36,944 nucleotides of DNA from Spirochaetia bacterium (GTDB lineage: Bacteria > Spirochaetota > Spirochaetia > CAKZLE01): NCBI GenBank assembly GCA_021736385.1, contig JAIPFY010000031.1, positions 1-36,944 on the forward strand, written 5' to 3'. Under the pieces are notes generated by a model. The model was not told the origin of the DNA and ran no database searches. It saw only the letters and a list, made by a program, of their open reading frames with translations. Below are positions 23,842 through 31,472 of this stretch, in pieces. Numbering within the stretch: the stretch's first letter is position 1; each line of letters starts with the position of its first letter. A program made the position numbers and the translations under genes.

Positions 23842-24363
23842 TCAGATGGACTCCACCGTACTATCGGGGGTGTCCCGCAACACTTCATATGAATCATCAT
23901 CAAAATGGTTGATGATCTTTCCTATCTTGATCGATGCGCTGATGATCATCAGCAGCGATGCAGTCGGCAGAGAGGCTGTGACGAACGAATAGCTCATGAA
24001 AGAGAGAGTCTGAAAACTCCTGTCGATGTTCTTGATACTGAGCATCGTTCCGAAGTAGACGAAGGCTGCGAGCATGATGATCATGATGATGAATACTGCC
24101 AGTTCGGTGATCTTTGCCGCTTTTCTCGGCAGCTTGTTCACAAGGATGTCGACTCCCACCAGACGGGAGTGTCTCAGAGCGATGTCCGCTCCAAGGAAGG
24201 CAGCCCAGGAAAAGAGAAACTTGGCTATGTCATCTGCCCAGACGATCGGCCTGTCAAAGACCCGGAAGAACGCTGCACTGAAGATCAGTACGACGATCGA
24301 TACGAATACCACGGAGGTGAAGATCTCCTCTATCCGGCAGAAGCCCCTGTAGATGTTATGCAT
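23842..24363 (-). CDS. dctQ: TRAP transporter small permease (DctQ)
   Basis: A 173-residue protein with four membrane segments, as usual for DctQ. The first is FTSVVFVSIVVLIFSAAFF; the family's amphipathic W-x-D motif follows (IVWADDIAKFLFSWAAFLGA), then RHSRLVGVDIL, and two further helices around 90-115 and 130-155. It partners DctM. The ATG at 24363 has GAGG five bases upstream and is preferred to a GTG at 24381 that has no ribosome site. Lies 58 bases before dctM and 86 bases after dctP, the latter gap holding a hairpin. Confidence 0.92.
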   Translation of the reverse strand: MHNIYRGFCRIEEIFTSVVFVSIVVLIFSAAFFRVFDRPIVWADDIAKFLFSWAAFLGADIALRHSRLVGVDILVNKLPRKAAKITELAVFIIMIIMLAAFVYFGTMLSIKNIDRSFQTLSFMSYSFVTASLPTASLLMIISASIKIGKIINHFDDDSYEVLRDTPDSTVESI

Positions 24364-24387
24364 ATATACCTCGAATACCACTGGTAT

Positions 24388-24430
24388 ATGATGAGCGCCC
24401 GATCTGCCTGCAGAACGGGCGGCCCATCAT
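24388..24430 (-). promoter_or_regulatory. Intercistronic hairpin between dctP and dctQ
   Basis: Outer arms ATGATG (24388-24393) and CATCAT (24425-24430) and inner arms CGCCCG (24396-24401) and CGGGCG (24416-24421) stack into one hairpin with a small internal loop. It begins 20 bases after the dctP stop codon in the transcript, placing it to stabilise dctP message or limit read-through into the permease genes. Confidence 0.65.
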
Positions 24431-24449
24431 AACTCTCGCGTGTTATATC

Positions 24450-25445
24450 TTAGAGTCCGAGCTCTGCATAGAGCTGATCTCTCAGATCTGAGAATCCCAT
24501 CTGTGCATAGACAGGCTGTACTGCTTCAACGAAAGGAGTCTTGTCGATCTCGAGGAAGGTAACCCCGTAGGATTCCATCTCTTTGATGTAGTCTGCTGAT
24601 TTTGCCACGACCACATCCTGATTCTCCTTGTAGGACTCATAGGCTTCAGTCATCAGCATCGTCTGATACTCTGCAGGAAGTGAGTCGAAGAACTTGGTAC
24701 CGGTGACCATGCTGGCGATGAGGGTGAAGTGTTCTGAGAGGCTGACATAGTCGGCGATCTCATAGAAGCGCATGGAGTAGATCCCGGGGATCTGTGCCTC
24801 ACAGCCGTCTACGACGCCCTGTTCGATACCCTGATAGGTCTCACCCCAGGGAAGAGCTGTAGCTACAGCACCCATGGCATTGATCGAGTTCACGAACAGA
24901 TCACTTCCGATCGTTCTGATCTTCACACCCTTGAGATCCGCAGGAGTACGTACCGGCATGTTGGTCACCCAGCTTCGTACGCCGGAGTAGCCGTTGGAGG
25001 TTACCAGTTTGATGCCTTTTGCTTCGAACTCCTTCTCCCAGGTCTTGTAGAGATCGGTATCCATGACCTCGTTGAGGTAGGTATAGCTCGGGAATATATA
25101 GGGCATCTGGATCAGGCCGTAATCGGGTACGAACGATGCGATTCGACCGGGATCTGAGGCATTGAGTACCGGTACTCCCTCGATAGCCTGCTCGGTCACA
25201 TCATCAGTCTCACCCATGACCCCGTTGATCTTCACTTCGACGTCAAAGAACCCGTCAGAGGCTGCTTCCAGTCGTTTCTCCAGAGCGAAGTGCCCCATCG
25301 ACTGGGTATCCTCAGCACCGCTGGTCCCGGCGATGAACATTGTCACTCCTTCCACTTCTTTCTCCTGCGATCCGCCTGCGAATACTGCAGTACTCACGAT
25401 CAGCAGAACGATCGCTATCACACATACTTTCGATACGTTTTTCAT
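24450..25445 (-). CDS. dctP: TRAP transporter substrate-binding protein (DctP)
   Basis: A 331-residue exported binding protein, first gene of the hexuronate operon. The signal is MKNVSKVCVIAIVLLIVST then AVFAGGSQEKE, the spirochaete-type end without a lipobox Cys at the expected site. The mature part has the DctP landmarks: GYSGVRSWVTNMPVRTPADL, in which Arg binds the substrate carboxylate, VKIRTIGSDLFVNSINAMGA, PWGETYQGIEQGVVDGCEAQ and a C-terminal helix. The carboxylate-binding Arg and the operon context fit a uronate ligand. The ATG at 25445 follows CGGAGGAAGAA; a longer frame to 25535 would include the promoter region and is rejected. Confidence 0.94.
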   Translation of the reverse strand: MKNVSKVCVIAIVLLIVSTAVFAGGSQEKEVEGVTMFIAGTSGAEDTQSMGHFALEKRLEAASDGFFDVEVKINGVMGETDDVTEQAIEGVPVLNASDPGRIASFVPDYGLIQMPYIFPSYTYLNEVMDTDLYKTWEKEFEAKGIKLVTSNGYSGVRSWVTNMPVRTPADLKGVKIRTIGSDLFVNSINAMGAVATALPWGETYQGIEQGVVDGCEAQIPGIYSMRFYEIADYVSLSEHFTLIASMVTGTKFFDSLPAEYQTMLMTEAYESYKENQDVVVAKSADYIKEMESYGVTFLEIDKTPFVEAVQPVYAQMGFSDLRDQLYAELGL

Positions 25446-25468
25446 TTCTTCCTCCGAATAATGTTTGC

Positions 25469-25480
25469 TATACATGTATA
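25469..25480. promoter_or_regulatory. Palindrome TATACATGTATA over the hexuronate promoter start
   Basis: A perfect 12-bp palindrome covering the -10 edge and the expected start of transcription of dctP. It is followed by an imperfect palindrome ATAC...GCATGC...GTAT at 25478-25495 that spans the -10 and part of the spacer. A repressor bound here would block the promoter. Confidence 0.55.
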
Positions 25481-25506
25481 CTAGCATGCTTGTATTGCTA
25501 ACGCAA
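25478..25506 (-). promoter_or_regulatory. Promoter of the dctP-uxu operon
   Basis: On the minus strand TTGCGT (25501-25506) is separated by exactly 17 bases from TAGTAT (25478-25483). The start of transcription would be near 25471, giving a leader of about 26 bases with CGGAGG before the dctP ATG. Confidence 0.62.
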
Positions 25507-25614
25507 CAACTATTTCCAGAAAAATCTGAGGGCACTTATTCATTGTGATTGCTTATTACTTTTTATAATATAGATACTTACATATTTGTCATACAAACAG
25601 CTTGATTCAGACTG

Positions 25615-25626
25615 CTTGTATACAAG
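25615..25626. promoter_or_regulatory. GntR-type operator-like palindrome CTTGTATACAAG
   Basis: A perfect 12-bp palindrome. It is identical to the central 12 bases of the Bacillus subtilis gluconate repressor operator (ATACTTGTATACAAGTAT). A FadR-group GntR protein is encoded 4.6 kb to the right. The site lies 44 bases upstream of the Gld-like promoter and about 109 bases upstream of the hexuronate -35. Confidence 0.62.
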
Positions 25627-25639
25627 GTATATGTCCCAT

Positions 25640-25669
25640 CAGAATGATCGCCATGTGATGATCATTCTG
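25640..25669. repeat. 10-bp perfect inverted repeat abutting the Gld-like promoter
   Basis: CAGAATGATC (25640-25649) and GATCATTCTG (25660-25669) are separated by ten bases. The right arm ends one base before the -35 hexamer, so it is better placed as a protein-binding site than as a terminator. Confidence 0.7.
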
Positions 25670-25670
25670 G

Positions 25671-25699
25671 TTGATAATTCGATACTAGTGTACTACAAT
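25671..25699 (+). promoter_or_regulatory. Promoter of the Gld-like ABC operon
   Basis: TTGATA (25671-25676), 17 bases, then TACAAT (25694-25699). Transcription would start near 25706, leaving a leader of about 30 bases that contains AGGGAG before the ATG at 25736. Confidence 0.65.
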
Positions 25700-25735
25700 A
25701 CTACTATTACAGTTACACCTTCAGGGAGTTCAGAT

Positions 25736-26689
25736 ATGCTGTCAGTCGAACATGTGACCAAACAGTACGGTCCCAACCGTGCGGTAGATGATCTGTGTTT
25801 TTCCATCGGGACCGGTCAGATCGCCGGGCTCCTCGGTGCCAACGGTGCAGGCAAGTCTACCACCATGAATATGATCACCGGATACCTGCCGATCTCCAGT
25901 GGCCGCATCCATCTCCATGAGCATGAGATAGCAGAACATCCCAAGGAGTTCAAGCGTCATATCGGGTACCTGCCTGAGTTCCCCCCGCTCTATCATGATA
26001 TGAGTGTCACCGAGCAGCTGCGGTTTGCCTGCAGTCTCAGGAGGGCAGGTACGAAGAGCTATAGAGACGAGGAGATCAGAAGGGTCTGTGCCCTTACCCA
26101 TATAGAAGAGATGAAAGACCGGCTCATCGGGCATCTTTCCAAGGGGTACAAGCAGCGTGTCGGTCTGGCTCAGGCTCTGATCGGAAGTCCTGAGCTGTTG
26201 ATCCTCGATGAACCGACGGCCGGTCTGGACCCGAGGCAGATCATCGAGATGCGGAATCTGATCACACAGCTCAAAGAGCAGCATACGATCCTCATCAGCT
26301 CCCACATCCTCTCGGAGATCGCTTCGATCTGCAGTCGCCTGCTGATCATCGATCACGGCAGGCTCGTTGCCGATGACACACCCGAACATCTCATGCGCGC
26401 AGCTGCAGCTGAGAATCTGCTGTTGCTGAGGATCAAGGGAACACCTGATCAGGCTAAGCGACTGCTCGATCCGATCGAGAGTATCACCGGGTTCACCAAC
26501 AGCATCAGTGCCGAACCAGGCTGCTGTGACTGCACTATCGAATCAGCAGCGAACGTGGATCTCCGAGACCGGATCTTCTACGCCTGCGCAGCAGCTTCGG
26601 TGCCGATCCGTCTGCTTCAGCCGAAGAACCCGACCATCGAAGACATGTTCATCCAGATGACCGAGCATAAGGAGCCCTACCGCCTATGA
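25736..26689 (+). CDS. ABC-2 type transporter ATPase (GldA-like)
   Basis: A 317-residue ATPase of the exporter/ABC-2 class. Walker A GANGAGKST is around residues 36-44, the Q-loop region in IGYLPEFPPLYHDMSV, the signature LSKGYKQRVGLAQAL, Walker B LLILDEPTAGLDPRQ and the switch His in ISSHILSEIASIC. The last 90 residues form the extra domain seen in GldA/CcmA-type ATPases. AGGGAG lies eight bases before the ATG at 25736; a frame open back to 25586 runs through the promoter and is not used. It overlaps the permease gene by four bases (ATGA). Together with the next three genes it forms a GldA-GldF-GldG type complex of unknown substrate. Confidence 0.92.
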   Translation: MLSVEHVTKQYGPNRAVDDLCFSIGTGQIAGLLGANGAGKSTTMNMITGYLPISSGRIHLHEHEIAEHPKEFKRHIGYLPEFPPLYHDMSVTEQLRFACSLRRAGTKSYRDEEIRRVCALTHIEEMKDRLIGHLSKGYKQRVGLAQALIGSPELLILDEPTAGLDPRQIIEMRNLITQLKEQHTILISSHILSEIASICSRLLIIDHGRLVADDTPEHLMRAAAAENLLLLRIKGTPDQAKRLLDPIESITGFTNSISAEPGCCDCTIESAANVDLRDRIFYACAAASVPIRLLQPKNPTIEDMFIQMTEHKEPYRL

Positions 26690-27390
26690 AAGCCCTCTAC
26701 CAGAAAGAGCTGCAGCAGTACTTCACCTCGATGACCGGGTATATCTATCTGGCCATCTTCCTCGGAATCAGCGGCATCATCTTCACCACCGGCAATCTGC
26801 TGTCGAACAACGGTGATATCAAGGTATTCTTCTCCTCTCTCTTCTCAGTCCTGATCTTCATCCTGCCGATCCTCACGATGAGGCTCTTCTCGGAGGAGAA
26901 GAAGCTCAAGACCCTGCAGCTGCTCTATACCATGCCCGTCAGTGCAGCTGAGATTGTGCTTGCCAAGTTCTTCGCAGCCCTTACCATCTTCGCTCTGGGC
27001 ATACTCGTGACCACCGTCTATCCTCTGATCCTGAGTCTGTTCGGTACCGTGGAGCTGCTGGTGACCCTCGGCAGCTACTGCGGGATCGCACTGCTTGCCT
27101 CGCTGGCCATTGCCATCGGGTTGACGGTCTCGGTGATGACCGAGAACCAGATCGTAGCCGCTGCGGTGAGCTACAGCATCCTGCTGGTACTCTGGCTTGC
27201 CGATTCGATCAGTTCGTTCCTGAGCGTCCCGCTGCTTCCGCAGCTGCTCAAAGCTCTCTCCCTGAGGCAGAACTTCTCCGAGTTCACCCTCGGTATCTTC
27301 AACCCTGCACGGGTCATCTTCTTCATCAGCTGCAGTGCCTATCTGCTCTATGTGAGCAGCCTCATGGTCGAGCACAGGAGGGGGGCATGA
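26686..27390 (+). CDS. ABC-2 type permease (GldF-like)
   Basis: A 234-residue permease with six hydrophobic segments. It opens KALYQKELQQYFTSMTGYIY, a phrase typical of the GldF/ABC-2_membrane_3 group. Segments include YLAIFLGISGIIFTTGNLL, FSVLIFILPILTMRLFSEE with the conserved M-R-L-F-(S/A)-E-E, the acidic/basic loop KLKTLQLLYTMPVSAAEIV, and later pairs ending in the VIFFISCSAYLLYVSSL helix. Starts are ATGA-coupled on both sides. It is the membrane partner of the ATPase before it and probably acts with the GldG-like protein after it. Confidence 0.9.
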   Translation: MKALYQKELQQYFTSMTGYIYLAIFLGISGIIFTTGNLLSNNGDIKVFFSSLFSVLIFILPILTMRLFSEEKKLKTLQLLYTMPVSAAEIVLAKFFAALTIFALGILVTTVYPLILSLFGTVELLVTLGSYCGIALLASLAIAIGLTVSVMTENQIVAAAVSYSILLVLWLADSISSFLSVPLLPQLLKALSLRQNFSEFTLGIFNPARVIFFISCSAYLLYVSSLMVEHRRGA

Positions 27391-28781
27391 ACAGTAACCG
27401 CCCGGGCAGCACCCTTGAACGCAGGATACCTATCGCCCTGTTCCTGGTGCTCAGCGCACTGGTGGTCATCATGAACCTGCTCGCGACGACCGCCACCGAT
27501 CGCTTCAGTCTCACGTTCGATATGACCGACAGCGGGCTCTATGAACTCTCACAGACCACGATGGAGGTCACCGGGCTGCTCACCGAGCCGGTCACGATCA
27601 CCGTCTTCAGTGATGAGGCTGACTATACTCCGATGATCAGGGAGCTGCTCAGCCGTTATCGTGCTGCAAGCAGCCTGCTGAACGTTCGCTACCGTGATCC
27701 CTTCAGTGATCCGCTGCTCGTCGATACCTATGAGCAGCAGGGATTCACCATCAATCAGTACGACCTGATCATCGAGGGGTCACAGCGGATCAGACAGCTG
27801 AGGATCGATGATCTGTTCTCCTTCAACTCCGCGAAGACCGAGGTGACCGGGCTCAGGGCTGAACAGCAGCTCACCGGTGCCCTGCTCTATGTGAATGATG
27901 ACTCGGTCTCTCGTATCATCTTCACCGACGGTCATAATGAGCGACCCTCTCAGTCTCTGATCGAACTGTTCACCGGCAGTAACTATGAGGTGCAGCGCTC
28001 GGCGATCGGCATCACCGGGCTCGATCAGATGACCGATGCTGTGGTGATCGCAGATCCCTCCCGTGATTTCTCCGAACAGGAGATCTCACAGCTTGAGCAG
28101 TACCTCTCAGGCGGCGGGAACGTCATGGTCTTCTCAGGACCTTCTGCCGTTCGGCTGACGCGACTTGAGAGGCTGCTCGAATCCTGGGGGATCATCCTCG
28201 GGAACGAGAGCATCTATGAACCGGATGCACACATCTCAGATAATCCCGGAGCGATCGTTCCCATGTATGCCCGGCATCCGGTCAATACCTTCTTCGGTGA
28301 TAACCGATACTTCCTGATCATGCCCTCAAGCAGGAGTCTCTACCGGACCGAACAGGTGAGCTTTGACATCACCGTCTTGGGGCTGCTCACATCGACCCCG
28401 TATGCCTACGGTAAGGCCAGCCCGGAGCGTACCACCACCGAGCAGGAGGCCGACGATCCTTCCGGGTCTTTCTTCCTCGCCCTCTCTGCCGATAAGGCAG
28501 GAGACGGGGGATCTCTCATCGTCATCGGGAGTAGTGCCGTGTCCGCCGATGACCTGCTGGGGATGAGCAGCTATGCCAATGCAGATTTCATCCTGCAGAG
28601 TGCTGCCTGGATGACCGAGAACGAACAGACTGTCCGTATTCCCGAGAAGCGGATCTCCCCTCCTCACCTGGCGATCCTCACCCGTGAGGCCCTGATCATC
28701 GGATCGTTCATCACGCTCGTGCTGCCGATCTCACTGCTTGCTGCCGGGTTCATTATCACCTCCAGAAGGAGACGGGCATGA
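27387..28781 (+). CDS. GldG-like auxiliary protein of ABC transporter
   Basis: A 464-residue membrane-anchored protein of the 'ABC-type uncharacterised transport system, gliding auxiliary' group. One helix lies at the N-terminus (IPIALFLVLSALVVIMNLLA), followed by FDMTDSGLYELSQTT, the usual GldG start. The large extracytoplasmic part has a thioredoxin-like stretch (EPVTITVFSD) and a GATase-like fold region (LEQYLSGGGNVMVFSGPSA). A second helix at the C-terminus is LPISLLAAGFIITSRRRRA. ATGA-coupled to both neighbours. In Bacteroidetes GldF/GldG belong to the gliding/secretion machinery; in spirochaetes that is not the case and the role is open. Confidence 0.88.
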   Translation: MNSNRPGSTLERRIPIALFLVLSALVVIMNLLATTATDRFSLTFDMTDSGLYELSQTTMEVTGLLTEPVTITVFSDEADYTPMIRELLSRYRAASSLLNVRYRDPFSDPLLVDTYEQQGFTINQYDLIIEGSQRIRQLRIDDLFSFNSAKTEVTGLRAEQQLTGALLYVNDDSVSRIIFTDGHNERPSQSLIELFTGSNYEVQRSAIGITGLDQMTDAVVIADPSRDFSEQEISQLEQYLSGGGNVMVFSGPSAVRLTRLERLLESWGIILGNESIYEPDAHISDNPGAIVPMYARHPVNTFFGDNRYFLIMPSSRSLYRTEQVSFDITVLGLLTSTPYAYGKASPERTTTEQEADDPSGSFFLALSADKAGDGGSLIVIGSSAVSADDLLGMSSYANADFILQSAAWMTENEQTVRIPEKRISPPHLAILTREALIIGSFITLVLPISLLAAGFIITSRRRRA

Positions 28782-30121
28782 ACAGGACACTACGCGCACT
28801 GATCATCAGCAGCAGCCTCCTCATCGCAGCTTCGATCCTATTGGCGGTACTGCTGATCACCGACCCGGAGAGGACTCCCGCTGCGGCTTCAGAACCGAGT
28901 GTGATACTCTCCCTCCCGGTATCGCGTATCGCTGCGGTCGCCGTGCAGCACGCTGAGACCTCCTTCGGTCTTCTGATCGGGGAGAACGGTCTCATTGAGG
29001 TTGTCTCCGAGGAAGAGGGCATCGAGTACTCCCAGAAGGAGCTGCAGGCCTTCATCTATCAGGTCTCGAAGCTCAATGCTCTGAGCACCCTCGACGGTGA
29101 TCAGGGACTCAGTACCTACGGGCTTGATCAGCAGAAGGGACAGATCACCGTCATCACTGATGAGAAGGAGGTACTCAGGTTCTTTCTCGGAGACAGGACT
29201 CCCTATCGGGAGGCTTTCTACCTGAGAGCTGAAGCTACTGATTCGATATATGCCGTCGATGCAGCTGTCGCTGCCCTGTTCACCCGGACCGAAGAAGGAT
29301 TCTGGGACAGATCACTGCTGCCGATCGAGAACGTGAGCGGTATCGAGCGGATCGAGCAGGTGAGTATCAGGGCGAAGGACCGGCCTGATCGGCTCTATAC
29401 CCTGCGCTATGATACAGACCTCAACTACCTGCTCTCTGACCCCTTCTCCAGCACCACTGATACGGAGACCGTGTTGAAGGAACTGATCCTCCCGATCATC
29501 TCACTGTATGCTCATCAACTGGTCGCCATACAGTCAGATGATGAGCTTTTTGGGTTCGATGATCCTGACTATTCCCTGGAAGTCACCATCGATGGGATCC
29601 TGCACACGCTGCAGTTCTCCAGACAGGAGAACAGCACCATCGTGGTCAGATCGTCCCGGAAGACCGGGGTCTTCTCCATAGATCCTCAGATGATCACCTT
29701 CCTGCAGACTGACTACCTTGATCTGCTCGACCAGCGTGTGTTCCATACCTTCAGAGAAGATCTGCAGTCAGTCACCTTCACCGACTATCGAAGCGGCAGA
29801 GACCATCATATGGGATTCTCCATCACAGAGCATGCCCTGCAGGCTGTTCTGGATGGGAAGCCCCTTGATGAGGCTGCTTCAGAGGCACTCTTCGAGGCGA
29901 TCACCGGTATCGGGATCGTCAGGGAGCTCAAAGATCTCCCTGTACTACAGGAGTCACCCCGGGCATCCCTGCAGTTCACCTTCGAGGACGGCAGAGAGAC
30001 GACTCTGACCTTCTTCCAGATAGGAGACTCTCAGAGTGCTGTCGCAGTCGATGGGCAGATCCATCTCAGTACCTACAGCAGCACGATAGATGAGCTGGAA
30101 ACCTTGATGGACTCTTTGTAA
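28778..30121 (+). CDS. DUF4340-type membrane-anchored protein
   Basis: A 447-residue protein with one N-terminal membrane anchor (ALIISSSLLIAASILLAVLLI) and a large extracytoplasmic part. It resembles DUF4340 proteins, which usually follow GldG-like genes: repeated beta-rich units with GLLIGENGLIEVV, LSTYGLDQQKGQITV, FLGDRTPYREAFYLRAEATD (family phrase G-x-x-x-P-x-x-x-x-x-Y-x-R) and a second copy of the pattern around LFGFDDPDYSLEVTI. The start overlaps the GldG-like stop by four bases. It probably forms an outer or periplasmic part of the same ABC complex. No enzymatic motif is seen. Confidence 0.82.
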   Translation: MNRTLRALIISSSLLIAASILLAVLLITDPERTPAAASEPSVILSLPVSRIAAVAVQHAETSFGLLIGENGLIEVVSEEEGIEYSQKELQAFIYQVSKLNALSTLDGDQGLSTYGLDQQKGQITVITDEKEVLRFFLGDRTPYREAFYLRAEATDSIYAVDAAVAALFTRTEEGFWDRSLLPIENVSGIERIEQVSIRAKDRPDRLYTLRYDTDLNYLLSDPFSSTTDTETVLKELILPIISLYAHQLVAIQSDDELFGFDDPDYSLEVTIDGILHTLQFSRQENSTIVVRSSRKTGVFSIDPQMITFLQTDYLDLLDQRVFHTFREDLQSVTFTDYRSGRDHHMGFSITEHALQAVLDGKPLDEAASEALFEAITGIGIVRELKDLPVLQESPRASLQFTFEDGRETTLTFFQIGDSQSAVAVDGQIHLSTYSSTIDELETLMDSL

Positions 30122-30189
30122 GAGATGACAGAGACAACCCCGAGATACCGATACATAGATACGATACGATAAGAGGAGCACAGAGATCC

Positions 30190-30966
30190 ATGGCTAAGAG
30201 AACCTATAATCTGGCGAGTAAGGGAAGTAATATCAGCGAGACGGTGTACTCCGTACTCCATAAGAACATCGTGAATCTGAATCTGGTCCCCGGGACCCTC
30301 ATCAGTGAAAAGGAGATCGCCGACAAACTGCAGGTCAGCAGGACCCCGGTACGTGAGGCCTTCATCAGGCTATCGAGAGAGGCATTGGTGAGTATCTTCC
30401 CGCAGAAGGGGACGTTCGTATCGAAGATTGACCTCTCACGGGTACAGGAGGAACGGTTCCTGCGGGAATCACTGGAGGCGGCGGTGGTGGAGCAGTTCCT
30501 GCAGTTCCATACCGAAGAGGGAATCGATCGGCTCTACCGGAATATCGAGAAGCAGAAAGAGGCGCTCAAGAGCGGACAGCTCTCCAAGTTCATCGATTAC
30601 GATGATCAGTTCCATGCGATCATGTTCGATGAGACCAAGAAGCACATGTGCTACGATGTCCTGGTGAGCTTCTCTAGCCACTACCGCAGGATACGCTATC
30701 TGTCGATGTATATCTCAACTGTCCCTGATAACAATGTAGAGCAGCACAGAAAACTGCTTGAGGCGATTGAGAAGAGGGACTCTGCCGAGGCTTCGAGCAT
30801 CCTGCGCCGGCATATTCGGAAGCTGATCATCGAGAAAGATGAGATCTGTGATCGGTATCCTGATTACTTCCAGTCTGAGGAGCGGTTCATCGGAGATGAT
30901 GCAGGGTTATTCGATGCAGGCAGTGACTTCCTGAAGCTCATGGGCAAGCAGCCGTTCGAGGCCTGA
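30190..30966 (+). CDS. GntR-family transcriptional regulator, FadR/FCD group
   Basis: A 258-residue regulator. The N-terminal winged helix covers about 15-75 (GTLISEKEIADKLQVSRTPV, REAFIRLSREALV, FPQKGTFVSKI), with the S-R-T-P-V-R-E-A recognition helix of the family. The C-terminal FCD ligand domain has the metal-binding pattern Asp and His in IDYDDQFHAIMF, then His in VEQHRKLLEAI and His in LRRHIRKLI. FCD regulators bind organic or sugar acids. It stands 68 bases after the Gld-like operon and probably controls the hexuronate operon through the palindromes at 25469-25626. AGGAG lies about 12 bases before the ATG, a little far. Confidence 0.92.
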   Translation: MAKRTYNLASKGSNISETVYSVLHKNIVNLNLVPGTLISEKEIADKLQVSRTPVREAFIRLSREALVSIFPQKGTFVSKIDLSRVQEERFLRESLEAAVVEQFLQFHTEEGIDRLYRNIEKQKEALKSGQLSKFIDYDDQFHAIMFDETKKHMCYDVLVSFSSHYRRIRYLSMYISTVPDNNVEQHRKLLEAIEKRDSAEASSILRRHIRKLIIEKDEICDRYPDYFQSEERFIGDDAGLFDAGSDFLKLMGKQPFEA

Positions 30967-30986
30967 GACTAGCGATCGGGAAACGA

Positions 30987-31000
30987 CTGCAGTACTGCAG
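30987..31000. repeat. 14-bp perfect palindrome between convergent genes
   Basis: CTGCAGTACTGCAG is self-complementary over 14 bases. It lies in the 41-base gap between the ends of the GntR gene and the YhcH-family gene. No U-run follows on either strand, so a terminator role is only possible, not shown. Confidence 0.55.
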
Positions 31001-31007
31001 GGCTCTC

Positions 31008-31472
31008 TCACTTCCCTTCCTGCATGACGGGGATCTTACATACGATCTTCCGTACTGGAGAACGGCGTCCTGCTGCCACGCACGGCTGGTGGGCTTCATG
31101 GGGATAGATGATGATGAACTGTCCTGCTTTCAGGGAGATGTCGCAGCCGCTGCCCGCATAGAAGGTGATATCACCTTCGAGATCATAGGGGGTGATCAGC
31201 TGCACAGAGTCCCTCGGAGCACAGGAGATGATCTCTTCCCCCTCGATGAGCAGCTGTATATCGATATAGCGCTCATGGGTCTCGAATCGAGCATCCTCAC
31301 GTTCTTTGGTCTCATAGGAAGAGACCGAATAGAACCCCCCGCTCTGCGGCAGTTCAGCCCTGCCCTCCTGCAGTGCTTTCAGATCGCACTGCTGCAGAAA
31401 CCTGAGAGCAGCCCCGAGAGCGGGATCGACTCCCTCATAGAGATGGGCATGTTCGAGTTCGTCATAGATCAT
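31008..31472 (-). CDS. YhcH/YjgK/YiaL-family protein (DUF386)
   Basis: A 154-residue beta-sandwich protein of the YhcH/YiaL/EbgC family. Landmarks are the GGFYSVSSYETK segment, THERYIDIQLLIEGEE (H-x-x-Y-x-D-I-Q, metal/substrate residues) and FIIIYPHEAHQPCVA with the conserved P-x-x-x-H. Members occur in sialic-acid, 2,3-diketogulonate and galactoside operons, and are thought to act as anomerases or isomerases on free sugars. AAGGAGG lies seven bases before the ATG. It is convergent with the GntR regulator and near the hexuronate genes, so a role on uronates or related sugars is reasonable but not proven. Confidence 0.9.
   Translation of the reverse strand: MIYDELEHAHLYEGVDPALGAALRFLQQCDLKALQEGRAELPQSGGFYSVSSYETKEREDARFETHERYIDIQLLIEGEEIISCAPRDSVQLITPYDLEGDITFYAGSGCDISLKAGQFIIIYPHEAHQPCVAAGRRSPVRKIVCKIPVMQEGK

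Larger units (their letters stand above)
25446..25735. promoter_or_regulatory. Divergent control region between hexuronate operon and Gld-like operon
   Basis: These 290 AT-rich bases hold no gene. They carry the hexuronate promoter (25478-25506, minus), the Gld-like promoter (25671-25699, plus), palindromes at 25469-25480 and 25615-25626, an imperfect palindrome at 25478-25495 and an inverted repeat at 25640-25669. This density of symmetric elements marks it as the main control point of the window. Confidence 0.75.
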
